From positions 1 through 64,000 of the forward strand of contig NW_025778860.1 of NCBI RefSeq assembly GCF_021130785.1: a stretch of 64,000 nucleotides of DNA. The letters are read 5' to 3'. Below, in pieces: positions 47,431-57,379 of the stretch (the stretch's first letter is position 1; every line of letters begins with the position of its first letter). A program made the position numbers and the translations under genes. The notes under the pieces are model-generated. The model had not been told where the DNA came from. It saw only the letters and a list, made by a program, of their open reading frames with translations, and did no database searches. The stretch is from Homalodisca vitripennis. Lineage: Eukaryota > Arthropoda > Insecta > Hemiptera > Cicadellidae.

Positions 47431-48581
47431 TGGTGAGGATCTACACTTATAACGACATCAGAGGGTTCTCGGATCAGAGACTCCACAAAGTCAAACTCAA
47501 ATCTGTGTACGTGGTACTACCCGGACAAGAAAAAATTTTGCGGTAATTACTGTAGCAGACGACCACCACACGGTTTCCCTTTTCAATAGAAGGTGTTGGA
47601 GACACAAACGCCAAGGACAGTACAGTGCAACCATTCCTCCTGTAATTCTGTTAATGATTTCGTCCAGCGAACGGTTTTATAACCGCGATATCTGGATAGA
47701 ATTTTTGAAAAAGAGCCAAGAGAAAGGTGTACCGTTTGAACTCGTTGTATACCACGAAGACATGTTTAAAGTGTACTGTGCGGGAATCGCAGAACCTCTT
47801 GTCCCGATTCAGACCGTTTCCAGACCAATTCGGTAAGCTTGTACCGTTGAGAAACGCACACGGCGGTATATACTTTGCCCAAGTCTGTATAAAGATGTTG
47901 GAGTAACGCTTGTAAAGTCCCCACACACCTCACGTTGCATCATTCTCACGGAGCGACCTATACCTATTAGGAAACCCGTTACAATCTACAGACAAGTACA
48001 GGCCTCGAAATGCTACAGCGACATCAGCTATAACGTGGCGTACGGGCCGGTCCCACGTGGACTACCGAGAGGCGAGAGAAACAAAGAGTTTGCGGCTGTA
48101 AATAATCTGTGCCAGAGCCTCTTTACTTCAGAATTTCTAAAGGTGGCCTTACCAACTGTCCCTATGTACTGTGAAATGTTCGGAATAAGTCTGACGGACG
48201 GAGTGTATAGTATTACAAACCGTGATCAGTTTGAGGCGTGGAGGAGATTTACAGGAGCCAATCCTTGTGAGTTCTGGCTACTCAACTCATACCTGATCCA
48301 TATACACGGTAGGGTGAGGAACCCTATCGCTCGGTTAAAAGAGTACATGGATAAGACGGTAGAGAATGACAAGTACACACGGTGGCCGAGATCCCGCAGT
48401 GGAGAGACGGATGGAAAGAGGACGTTTGTATTTAGATCACGAGCGCAAGTGCAAATACCGAGATCAGTCCTACTTCAGGAAACTGGGTACGGTAGCGTCA
48501 CTTGGTGACATTATACACTACCTTAGAAAACACAAGAAACGCGCAATGTTTTTTCAGACAAGTCGAACTACCGTAGTTTAA
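47430..48581 (+). CDS. Core-2/I-branching-like glycosyltransferase, frameshifted
   Basis: Begins MVRIYTYNDIRGFSDQ, overlapping the ATPase stop. The main frames hold SSSERFYNRDIWIEFLKKS and YHEDMF, a segment around 47960-47985 with Arg-Pro-Ile-Pro-Ile-Arg, and a long clean part at 48035-48500 with EFWLLNSYL. The order (segment like the start of GT14 enzymes, PIPIRKP-type loop, then a W/F-rich region) suggests a GT14-type fold; I am not certain of the family. No signal peptide or membrane anchor is seen, so it would act in the cytosol or nucleus. At least four frame changes. Alternative: a Polinton-specific protein with chance resemblance. Confidence 0.45.
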
Positions 48582-48618
48582 AAGTGTCAACTCAACACGG
48601 ACACGGTCAGTGTGCAAT

Positions 48619-49752
48619 ATGGAGCCAAACAAGAAGAAGGTAAGATTTGACGACAGAGTGAAGGTTCATTTCGTTCCAAGATACGATGAGTGCAGAGGTA
48701 TTGATGTATCACATGTTTTTGAGCAAATGAGGAAAGCGTATATAAATGTTAAACGGACAGATGGTGACATCATTGATAAAAATGGAGCGGAACGAGAAAC
48801 AGCTTACAGCCGAGATATCAAAGTTGAGAACGGCCATCAGGCGAAAAGTATAAGGAGTTTAAACAAGGGACTCTGTCTACCGAGATACGTCTGGAAAACC
48901 AGTACAAACCACTCCTGTCTGAACTGCGAAAGAAAACCAAGAATTCCGAAAATATAAAAATCGAAACCTGAGGAAGAGCAGCAGGAGATAAAAAGAGGAA
49001 CTCTTCTCTCCCGCTGTAACATCATCTCCGAGAGTACCCGCTTACTTACAGGACGACGAAGTGCTGGAGACTAGTGATCCACCTTTACCCGAAGCAAGCG
49101 ATATCCTTTCCACCGCTAAAGGACAACTAGAGGCTTCACAATGGGTGGAAAACACATTCCAAAATGCACTTACAGTCAAGTACATGAAGTCCACTGATGA
49201 AGGACATTCCCAGTCAAAGAAAGATTGATTCCATATACGGACCACGCTATGATAACGGCACACTAATGATTGGAAACAAAGTGTTAAATTTCGATAGTAA
49301 CGGCAGTATAGTCATAGATGATGTGTACTACAAACCTACGAAAGGTCTGTACGAATTGGTCTTTAAACGCGCACCGTTACATTACGATGAAACTGATTTG
49401 GTCACTTACAAGGATATATTGAACAGGACACACGCTCACAAAAGAGGTTTACAATTATAAAAGTACCATAAACCGTAACAAATCGACAAAATACGAACTT
49501 GTCATTTCAAAACTATTTTCCCAAAGCTTACTCGGGCAAAGGCTTCAAGGACATGTCCAAACCCTGATCCCGTGTATTACGAACGATCCGAATGAATTGT
49601 GTGAGAGATTAAAGGTTTTAATAGGTTCAGCTGAGGCGGGTAATACGGGTCCATAAAAACGAAATTATAAACATCGTGGAAGAGTTTGAGGGAGTTGAAA
49701 CTCATTCGTGGTAGAGGAAATTCCAGGTATAGAGCATTGGTATAAAAAGTAA
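48619..49752 (+). CDS. Conserved Polinton protein (DUF8207-like), frameshifted
   Basis: From ATG 48619 to TAA 49752, about 378 codons over several frames. The N-terminal third is basic (MEPNKKKVRFDDRVKVHF). The middle is Pro/Glu/Ser-rich and likely disordered. The conserved core at 49197-49460 reads IDSIYGPRYDNGTLMIGNK, then DDVYYKPTKGLYELVF and a DILNRTHAHKRG segment. The C-terminal part has TNDPNELCERLK. This arrangement is common in arthropod Polintons; the role is unknown, perhaps a virion component given its place before fibre and core genes. Confidence 0.65.
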
Positions 49753-49782
49753 AGGATGTTCTCTTAGATTACAGTTTTCAAA

Positions 49783-51242
49783 ATGAGCGTGGACAAGTTT
49801 GGTCGCACCGTGGCGAGACCGGTAAAAGAGGCCCTCCTGGGGTCGGGTTTCGCATAACGGTAGACGGTGATTACGATATCAAGGGCAAGCGGTTATGTAA
49901 CGTGGCCGACGCCCAGCAGAGTCTAGACGCTATAAACCTGCAGACCTTTGGACAAGAAATTAAATGGCACTAAAACAGATATGACCCGGTCTATGCTCAA
50001 GACACTCAAAACTCGATGCCAGAAATAACAGAATACCTAACGTAGCTAACCCTACGAACGAAGCGGATGCCGTCAATTTGCGAACGCTAAATAAAAGAAC
50101 ATTAACGTTCGATACTGAGATAATAAGACGCTAAAAAGAGAAGAATAATCAACCTGAGCGATGGTGAAGGATTAAACGATGCCGTCACTCTGTCACAACT
50201 ACATACTCTTACAACCTATGAAGAGTATTAGAGATTCTACCGTTACTTTCAATAATTTCAGACTCTGCAGCGTTGGATGGCCAGTCGAGCCTAAGGACGC
50301 TATGACTAAACGGTATGTAGATAGTCGTATACCCCAAATGGGCAAAGACGGGTATTGGAGTTTTGGACATAAGCGTCCTGAGCGAGATTGAAGAGCCTCT
50401 ATACGAGGGTGAAGCTGTTAATCTCAAATACTTTCAAAAACACGCCATGACCAGAGCGGTGCAAGATTGGAAACGCGCAAACCGGTAAAATCACTAATCT
50501 GAGAGGATCCTACCGACATGAGTGACGCGGTGACCGTGAATTACCTAGTGAGAGTACTGAGGCGAAGTCTATTACGGTATGTAACAAACTACTGGCTCCG
50601 ACGCTGGACGCTATACACTTAACCGATAAAGAACGAGTGGATCAGGTTCAACATTGTCAACCCATACTTTAGGGACCCGGTGAGCAGGGTGATGAGATCG
50701 AGATATAAGTAGGTTGTTGACATTTTTACCGTCGAACTTTAATAATGTCTCAGCCGTGTACCAGAGACCGGACGGAGACGTAAGTCATGATTGTGGACAG
50801 GACTTTATACGTTATAGATTACCCGTCACTTAGACTGTCCAATCAACAGACCCATTAGCAGAATCGTAACATAACAGAATTAAGAAAGTCAAATGCAGCG
50901 TTAAACAGTAATATGGGTAAGACCTACTTCTTTGTCGATGGACAAGTTTGTCGTAGAGTTGAACGAATGCACCCTCCACAGGCACCATGTTAGGGATGAC
51001 CTCAAGCGTACTCCCAGGTGTTTCCAGGATCTATAAAGGGTGGATTCAGGTATATAAACGGTCGTATTTACTTTATAACAGACAGTTTACGTGCTGGAGT
51101 TTTGACGAGTTTACCGGTACTGTCACGAAATCCGAGGCGGACATTCTTCGACGTACTGCAGATTACTTGTGTGTGCGTGAATCGCTTACTCAAACAGTTG
51201 TATAAAGTGATACGGTATATAAATGGCGAATCACAAGCGTAA
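49783..51242 (+). CDS. Fibre-like repetitive protein, heavily frameshifted
   Basis: About 485 codons. It opens MSVDKFGRTVARP followed, one frame over, by a GPPG collagen-like triplet pair. Then come degenerate repeats of about 35-45 residues: LCNVADAQQSLDAINLQTF, then units around 50030-50075 (Asn-Val-Ala-Asn, then Ala-Asp-Ala-Val), INLSDGEGLNDAVTLSQL, LCSVGWPVEPKDAMTKRYV and a further DAVTV unit near 50525. Such N..L/V..P....DAV.. repeats resemble trimeric phage tail-fibre and needle proteins. A GFRYINGRIYFITDS segment closes the gene. It is a good candidate for a receptor-binding spike. At least eight indels. Ends 20 bp inside the next gene. Confidence 0.6.
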
Positions 51243-51800
51243 ATCAAACAGAGTGAAACGAGCTGGTCAAGCGGGGCAGAGGTATAGTGACCAGCGCGCT
51301 GAGAAACGCACTGCCCGCTGTAGGCCACCATAATAAATCGTGCTGTTGACGCTTTACCAGTTGAGTTACACCTCCCCGGCGATTTTCGGTACTGTGGGGC
51401 CAGGCACCAGGTTGGTCCTGAGAGACTTGCACGTGGCGATAAGGGTATTAATAAGTTGGAACGAATTCTGTAGAATCCACGATATAGCGTACTCGAAAAT
51501 ATACGGATTTGGAACACCGGCGAGAGGCCGACAAAGAATTGGCCCAGAAGAGCTTGGCAAAGGGTGAAATCAGGAGACGCTAGTGTAGGAGAAAAGGCTG
51601 CGGCCTTAGCAGTGACTGCGGCCATGAAAGCTAAAACAGCGTTTGGGGGTGGGAGAAAGAAAAAAACAAAGACAAAGCGAGGGAGGGGTAAGTCAAAAGG
51701 GCGAGGTCTCTACCTGAAACCTTACCCAAAGAGGGGAGGTGGTGGTGGGGTGAGGAAAAGGAAGAGGTGTTGTAAAAAAAAAAAAAAAACAACAATCTCG
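51223..51800 (+). CDS. PLA2-like domain and basic core protein, frameshifted
   Basis: Starts MANHKRKSNRVKRAGQ at 51223, overlapping the fibre gene. A Ca-loop-like VGPGTRL (51397-51417) precedes FCRIHDIAY (51469-51492), the His-Asp-x-x-Tyr catalytic motif of parvovirus-type phospholipase A2. An Ala-rich linker with GEKAAALAVTAAMKAK follows (51588-51635), then a Lys/Arg/Gly-rich tail (51645-51795) like adenovirus minor core proteins. The PLA2 would help virions leave endosomes and the tail would bind DNA. It continues without a stop into the protease reading frame, probably because of an indel in the A11 run at 51775-51789. Confidence 0.65.
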
Positions 51801-51828
51801 ATACCGATAAAAACCTCTAACAAACCAC

Positions 51829-52166
51829 GAATTGATCCGTTACGCGAGGTTACTCGATATTCCGAACTTTCGAGTGTATACATGAGGGACACACTGCCCA
51901 AGACCCCGCGGCTGTACGAGTCGGCCATAGTAAAATCTGGACAGTTCACGAGGTGAAGGAACGCACTGGGTCTGTTATAAGAAACTAGGAAATAGAGTGT
52001 ACTACTTTGACAGTTTTGGTAATCTGAGACCGCCGGTAGAACTCGTATCTTACTTTGGGTCCGGTGTCAGTGTACAGTATAACTATGAGCGTAAACAGTC
52101 TGATGACTCAGTAGTCCTGCGGACACTTTGTGTTTGAAGTTTCTAGCAAATAATGTTTTCACTTAG
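51829..52166 (+). CDS. Adenain-type cysteine protease, frameshifted
   Basis: The segment SVYMRDTLP (about 51877-51903) begins the conserved part. The catalytic triad is visible: His in THW (51964-51966), Asp in YFDSFG (52009-52011), Cys in CGHF (52118-52120), in the order and spacing of adenovirus and Polinton proteases. The ATG is not clear; the reading frame joins the upstream basic protein. Frame changes near 51950 and 52115. It would process capsid proteins and sits between core and capsid genes as in other Polintons. Confidence 0.85.
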
Positions 52167-52207
52167 GCGGTGTGGCCCCGCACGTATCTTGTGAGGTCTT
52201 TCCACCA

Positions 52208-52841
52208 ATGGATTTGAGCGATGGGGAGTACGAAAATCGGCCTAATTGACCTGTCCACGTACTATACAATTCCGAACATTGAAAAGGGTGTAAATGACAA
52301 GTTTCACTACGGAAACGGTAAAGAGATAGTAATAGATGAAGGGTCGTACGAAATTGAAAACATCGAAGAATATATCAAGTCGCACATTGACGGAGGCGTG
52401 ACGTTCAGTCTTAAGGCAAACAATAACACTCTAAGGTCCGAAGTATCGTGCAGTGAAGCGATACATTTCGAAATATCGGGATCCCTAGCTCCTGTACTAG
52501 GTTTCACACCGCGAAAATGCTCCGAGCCTAATAGAGTCCACATGTCCGACCTCCCCGTCAGTATATTATGACGGTAAACACGATACGTGTTGAGTGTAAT
52601 ATCGCCCGAGGATCCTTTCAAAACGGTGTAGAAGGACACGTGCTGCATGAGTTTTACCCTGAAGTCGCTCCAGGGTATAAAATAGTCGAGAAACCGAGCA
52701 CAGTCATCTATTTACCTGTGAACGTCCGTAGGGTGAAACAATATAGCTGTCTCTCTCAAAGACCAGACCGGTGAATTGATAAACTTTAGAAACGAACCGT
52801 TATCGTTACGTATACACATAAGGAAACGGCAATGGGCCTAG
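52208..52841 (+). CDS. Penton-like minor capsid protein, frameshifted
   Basis: About 210 codons from ATG 52208. After an early indel in an A-run near 52230 the frame 52221-52571 reads IGLIDLSTYYTIPNIEKG and continues with a beta-rich pattern, then changes frame near 52565 (TIRVECNI, HEFYPEVAPGYKI, VIYLPVNV) and again near 52745. Size, beta-rich content and place directly before the MCP fit the single-jelly-roll minor capsid protein of Polintons. I base the call on family resemblance, not on a structural check. Confidence 0.75.
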
Positions 52842-52944
52842 TATTTTAGAGAAGTGCCGTACACCGTTCCCCTCATTCGATCACAAAAGACCGCGGTGTT
52901 AACACCTAAGAACATCAAGTTTATTAGATCGCTGGGTTTTAAGT

Positions 52945-54117
52945 ATGGCTCTGCTATCGATAGAATCGGCCGTCGAGTACGATGAGGCGATAACCGGTTG
53001 GGAGTTTCACTCTCACAAACCGTACGCCTCGTCAACTCTAAAGAATAACGACGAAATCAGGATTCCAATCAGTCAACAGGATATAATTACAGCACCGTTC
53101 GAAAGCAGTTTTACACATCAGACGGAAAAGTGCGTGCCAAGAAGGCGGATGGGGCCGCGGCCAGTGTTACATTTAATAAACAACGCTATTGCATTTTTAT
53201 TCGACGATATAAGGTACGAGATCGGCGGTATAGAGGTTGACAGGGTGAAAAATGTAGGTATTACAAGTACAATAAAAGGACTGATTTCCATCAGGAAGGA
53301 GGAGGAGGCTGGTCTCTTGAATGCATGTTGGCTAGGTCCGGGTGAAACCGGTCAGGCCAGTGAATTTTACATATTCAGTGCCTCTAAAACTGTTGCTGGG
53401 TTTTGCCGAGGATTATAAAAAGATCGGTGGTCAATGTCAGAACAGGAACTGATTATCTTGAGGTCGGCTACCGACATTAATGCGGTCAAAAGCACGGATG
53501 CGGTTAACCTCGACTTTGAAATAACCCTCGCTCTACTGGCGTGTTCCACACATTACTGTATCCGACAGTTACAAATTGAAATTATTGCGTGTTATTGAGA
53601 AAGATACTCTGATTCACCTGCCGTTTCGGTCCTGGGAAATTCACGAATACCCCTCTTTAACCACAAAACGACTCGTCAGAGTTGGACGATAAAAACGAGC
53701 TCTCAAATTGAGAAACCCCGCTACGTTGTTTTGGCATTTCAGACAGGAAGAAAAAATGATCTGAAAAAGGATGCGTCTTCTTTTGACCGTTGCGACCTGA
53801 CAAATGTAAGACTGTATTTGAATTCGCAATATTATCCTTACGACAATGTCCACGGTGACTTGTGCATTTTTTTACGAGATTGTTTTACAAGATTCCAAAG
53901 CTCGTACTATCAGAAACCGGAGCGCCTATACCGTTGATTTTGAAAAATTCAAGTCCCACGCACCACTCTATGTGATTGATTGTTCTAAACAGAAACGATT
54001 CGATCAAGTCGGGACCAGTAGACGTGAGATTGGAATTTGAGGCGAAAAATAAATTTTCCTCAACGATGTTAAGGACTTTACCAAAATTATGAGATTCGTT
54101 TTGAGGTAAAACGATGA
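52945..54117 (+). CDS. Double-jelly-roll major capsid protein, frameshifted
   Basis: From ATG 52945 (MALLSIESAVEYDEAITGWE), about 390 codons. The first frame covers 52945-53418. After several changes (near 53120, 53300, 53390, 53480-53600) a clean frame at 53731-53937 reads LAFQTGRKNDLKKDASSFDR and YLNSQYYPYDN. The last part has FQSSYY and APLYVIDCSKQ, and ends at TGA 54115. These are typical of arthropod Polinton capsid proteins annotated as double jelly-roll. It would form the hexon-like capsomers. The last bases overlap ATG 54114. Confidence 0.85.
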
Positions 54118-54512
54118 GCCCGAGGCCTACGACACACGGATTGATGAGAATAGTCCTATTAAACAGGCTCTAAATAGGTATAGGCAGGGTAATAAAAGCC
54201 GGAGTGTACACTTCCTTGTGGAAGCACGGCAAGATGAAGATATGTAAATACCTCGACTGTGCTAATTTTCACACCTAATAGCGCGTTGTATGATGTGACG
54301 GGTTTTGACAGAATTAGGGTTAGATTTTGCATGAGAGGATGATGTGAAGCTGAATGGGTATAAAAAGGGTATAAAAGCCGAGTATACGCTAGCTTGTTCA
54401 AGGACAGAAAATTTAAAGGGTGTAGATCCATTGACTGTGCTAATTTAACATCCCATGGCGACGTCTGGGATTGTGAGGGATTGTGACACAAATTTATGTC
54501 TCTTTTTTGATA
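54118..54512 (+). promoter_or_regulatory. Two tandem TATA-bearing units
   Basis: Two related units: ATAAAAGCCGGAGTGTACAC at 54192-54211 and TATAAAAGCCGAGTATACGC at 54370-54389. Each is followed after about 50-60 bp by (C/T)GACTGTGCTAATTT. They look like duplicated promoters with short leaders. No long plus-strand frame follows the first; the second leads to the acidic frame at 54513. Confidence 0.4.
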
Positions 54513-54593
54513 GATCCTCTCACATACGAACGGGAGGAGGAGGAGGTGGAGGGGGAAGCACCACCTGCTAAAAAATCTCATTGGTCAAAATAA
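54513..54593 (+). CDS. Short acidic C-terminal coding segment, possibly an exon
   Basis: A 26-codon segment with REEEEVEGEAPPAKKSHWSK, ending at TAA 54591-54593. It directly follows TTTTTTGATAG, which could be a splice acceptor. A start codon in frame is not found, so it may be the last exon of a spliced transcript from the 54370 TATA box. Confidence 0.3.
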   Translation, partial: DPLTYEREEEEVEGEAPPAKKSHWSK

Positions 54594-54640
54594 GCGCGTC
54601 TCTGATTGGTCTAAATTCGGAGGATTTAAAGTATATAAGG
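54580..54640 (+). promoter_or_regulatory. CCAAT boxes and TATA box before the 54685 gene
   Basis: Inverted CCAAT boxes at 54580-54584 and 54605-54609 (the latter in TCTCTGATTGGTCTAAA, identical to 38628-38644) are followed by TATATAAGG at 54632-54640, 45 bp before ATG 54685. The shared CCAAT block links this promoter with the polymerase leader. Confidence 0.6.
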
Positions 54641-54684
54641 GGTACTGTGGAAGGTACGGTCATACAAGAACCGAGACCGAGACC

Positions 54685-55655
54685 ATGGAGGACCCATCAA
54701 CGGCTATGGACCTGGAGCCCTACGAGGATCCCAAGACGCAAGGAGCCTAAAAAACTCGTTAACGGGAATTTTTTCTTAAGTCTGTTTACTTTATTGATTG
54801 TGATCTTTCAAAGTGTGTGATTGTGGGTTTTGTTAAAAACCGGGGTGACTCTCTCGGAATACTGTTTAAGGGTAAAAAAGGGTTGCGTTTATTGGTCATC
54901 CTTCGATGTGTTTTAACGAGTTTTCACAACACTTCAATTCCGTAACCCTGGCTCTGGAGAATAAAACCAAATTTTTATATTAAATCAGACACGGAGGAGG
55001 AGGATATCAAGGTCACAAATGTTTTCGTCGGCCGTATGCACGTGTTTCCCTTTGACGGGGAGCATACTTTAACTCTTAACAAGCACGAGTGGGATCAGTT
55101 CACTGCCAACATCCCACTGATGCACATCGGTATTGAGAGATCTGTTCTTGATTGAGGAGCCTGTTAAAACCGCAATTGAAAACAGTGACAGTGACCTCCT
55201 CCCTAGTCACATAGCTCACAGGCTGTCTCTCGAAATTGAACTTTTCAAACGGTGGCCAAATGGAGGCGATAGTTTGAGTTATCATCACGCTTTTAAAGAT
55301 AATGACAATCGATTTATTGTAAAAGAGTTTGTAAATAATCAGTCATCTCTTTCGTGCACACATTAGTATTCAAAGCCTCCATACGATAAAAGCGGAGTTA
55401 AATTCTAAAATGGCCAGAACCGTTCGGTGGCTGGAGCGCCACTTTCACAACATCAAGTGGGAGGAGGGTGGTATAGAGTACGATGAGGAGCTGATACGCG
55501 CGCTCTTTGTAAACCCTTTGCTACTGTATATACTAAAGGACTTGAAAAGGTCAACTTTCTGTCCAGCTTTCATAATAACGTAGTTGATAGAAATGTAGTT
55601 GAAAGTCAGGAAGCAATCGTTTCCGATTACTCACTGTATTCTGCCTCAACATAAT
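54685..55655 (+). CDS. Conserved Polinton protein of unknown function, frameshifted
   Basis: ATG 54685 (MEDPSTAMDLEPYEDPK) lies behind a TATA box. Following pieces: FFLKSVYFIDC (about 54765), VTNVFVGRMHVFPFDGEH (55014-55067), HRLSLEIELFKRWPNGGD (55219-55272), and in 55410-55655 MARTVRWLERHFHN and YTKGLEKVNFLSSFHN. The last part could be a separate gene starting at ATG 55410; similar blocks occur together in other arthropod Polintons. Frame changes near 54750, 54895, 54975, 55135, 55275 and 55515. No enzymatic motif is recognised. It is the last gene of the collinear block. Confidence 0.5.
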
Positions 55656-55723
55656 AGTGGCTTTCACTTAATGCTTGTGCTTTTGAAAAAAAGCTCTAGA
55701 GCGGGGTGGGGTGAGTGAGTGGT

Positions 55724-55883
55724 AAAGCTCCTAAGGCAGGCCATAAACTCTGTAAGTCCTGGGGCTTTCAACTGCTCTTACGGCAGGCCTAAACTCCGTA
55801 AGACCGGGAGCAGTTGTGTGTGTGTGTATGTGTGTGGACAGATTACCTCTATGGCAGGCCTAAACTCCGTAAGTCCAGGGGTA
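55724..55883 (+). ncRNA. Three copies of the small co-varying hairpin (right cluster)
   Basis: Copies at 55724-55768 (stem AAAGCTCC/GGGGCTTT), 55769-55816 (stem CAACTGCTC/GAGCAGTTG, 9 bp perfect) and 55844-55883 (stem TACCTC/GGGGTA). The interiors share GGCAGGCC, TAAACTC and GTAAG. The same family stands at 43046-43238, on the other side of the late gene block and in the same orientation. Stems differ in sequence yet all pair, which argues for selection on RNA structure or for repeated gene-conversion-like copying of a hairpin. Confidence 0.55.
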
Positions 55884-56631
55884 TGTACCTCGCTCTAGAT
55901 GCTGTAAAATAAATAAAAATAAAAAATAAAAAAAAGTCTTTGCGAGTGTTTTACGGAAGTTACATTGAAAGGCTTCTTTCTCCGAGTAAAGTTACTTGTT
56001 ACACTCGCGAGGATAAAAAAAATAAAAAATAAAGTCTATAAAATAAAACGTATCTCACCGAGGAGACAGGGTTTTCGGCATTGAGTTTGAGAAGTCCCTG
56101 TCATTGGTGAGGTACAAAAAAAAATATGTGTTGGGAGGTAGCAAATTTGTCATGGAATGGCTACCACCTGTGATGAGCGATGGTTAGGGCTCATCACCCG
56201 AGAGGTTAGGCCTACTGGGGATGCTCTCGGTTTAACAAAAAGAACGCGCCTAAGACCTGACCTAATGGGTGGTGTGGAACGAAGGTCACCTTTGTACCAG
56301 CACCATGTGACAGGATGCGGTCCGGCTGCAATATAAGCCAAGAGGACGCCGTGTGTAATCCTGCCACTTTCCTATCCCATGTCCGACTGTGAACGTTTTA
56401 GCCATAGTCTGCTTCTCCTCATGGCCACCACCATGTTTCGTGGTCATGCTGGGTAGTACTGTGTTGTGGCCCCTAGAGCCAGGATCGGGAACACTACAGT
56501 ATTGCTGTTGATTCTCCGCACTCCTGAGTGTGGTATCTAGCCGGCAGTGAAGACGAAAGTCATGCAATAATTTCATGTAAATGTTATACTGTTTTAACTG
56601 ATGTATTTAGTAATGTTCGATTAATGTTTAG
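55884..56631. other. Intergenic: A-rich stretches and a 58-nt hairpin
   Basis: Several AATAAA-type sites (55909-55935, 56016-56046) could end the + strand late transcripts. A hairpin at 56054-56111 pairs CTCACC with GGTGAG and GACAGGG with CCCTGTC. From 56140 to 56590 there is GC-richer DNA with no recognisable frame on either strand. Confidence 0.4.
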
Positions 56632-57379
56632 GAACAACCCTCGACGGCGTCTACAAACGGTTTGGACAGGGGACGATGATGGAGCCATAGGACTTGGTAC
56701 GTTTATTATCCAACACCGTTATGCCTACACTTTAATGAAATCTATTACTGATACAGAATTATTTGCAGGCTCGACCATTCGACATCGCGTAGGAGGTTGG
56801 TCGGTGAGAGGGGGTGGTCTCGCAGAGGTCAGGAAGTGAGTGTTTGTTTTCGTGTTTGTATTTCGTTTTTGTTTGTTGTTGTTGGTTGTTGTCTAGCACA
56901 TGTATCGCAATAACTTATAAATATTGTTTTAGGACCCCGCCAGAACCCGCAGAGAGCCGGTACCCATTCCCACTACGTACGTAAAATAGTACTAATGTTG
57001 TTTTTTTTTCGTCATATGACAGGTTTTTTCAATTTTTTATATCCTCTGTATTATTTGCAGACGGCGCGACCTATCTGCTGTGATAGAGGATGTCTTTTCG
57101 TTGGCTCCTCACCGTTTCAGGCCTATTGTGAGTTTTTTACTGTGATATTTTACGTGTTACACTTTACGTATGTACTACCTTAATAAGGAAAATATATATG
57201 ACTAACGGGTTTGTTTTTCTTTGTAAGAGACGTGTGGAGGACTACATGGAGTTCTGTGTGGACGAGGATCTTGGGCAGGTAATAACCATTCTCTCATCTA
57301 TGTACCGATATTTGAACGGTTAGCGGCGTACACTGATGATTCTCCTCGTGTTTTTACACAGATGTTTGCAGAGTTCTGA
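56632..57379 (+). CDS. Multi-exon gene of unknown function
   Basis: Five exons keep one frame across four short GT-AG introns: 56769-56835, 56933-56976, 57061-57127, 57228-57278 and 57362-57379, the last ending MFAEF and TGA. Intron lengths are 97, 84, 100 and 83 nt, with donors GTGAGT, GTACGT, GTGAGT and GTAATA and pyrimidine-rich acceptors. The first three of these exons are Arg/Pro-rich; later ones contain DLSAVIEDVFSLAPHRFRP and YMEFCVDEDLGQ, an amphipathic and acidic end. An earlier exon candidate at 56632-56696 (with TGDDDGAIGL) does not join in frame, so an indel or another start is likely. No known domain. Confidence 0.5.

Noticed and set aside
51068..51625. 185-codon minus frame
   Set aside because: Lies opposite the fibre end and PLA2-like gene; no motif, antisense shadow.
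54159..54581. 140-codon minus frame in the Polinton
   Set aside because: Crosses two duplicated plus-strand promoter-like units; composition is that of a shadow frame.
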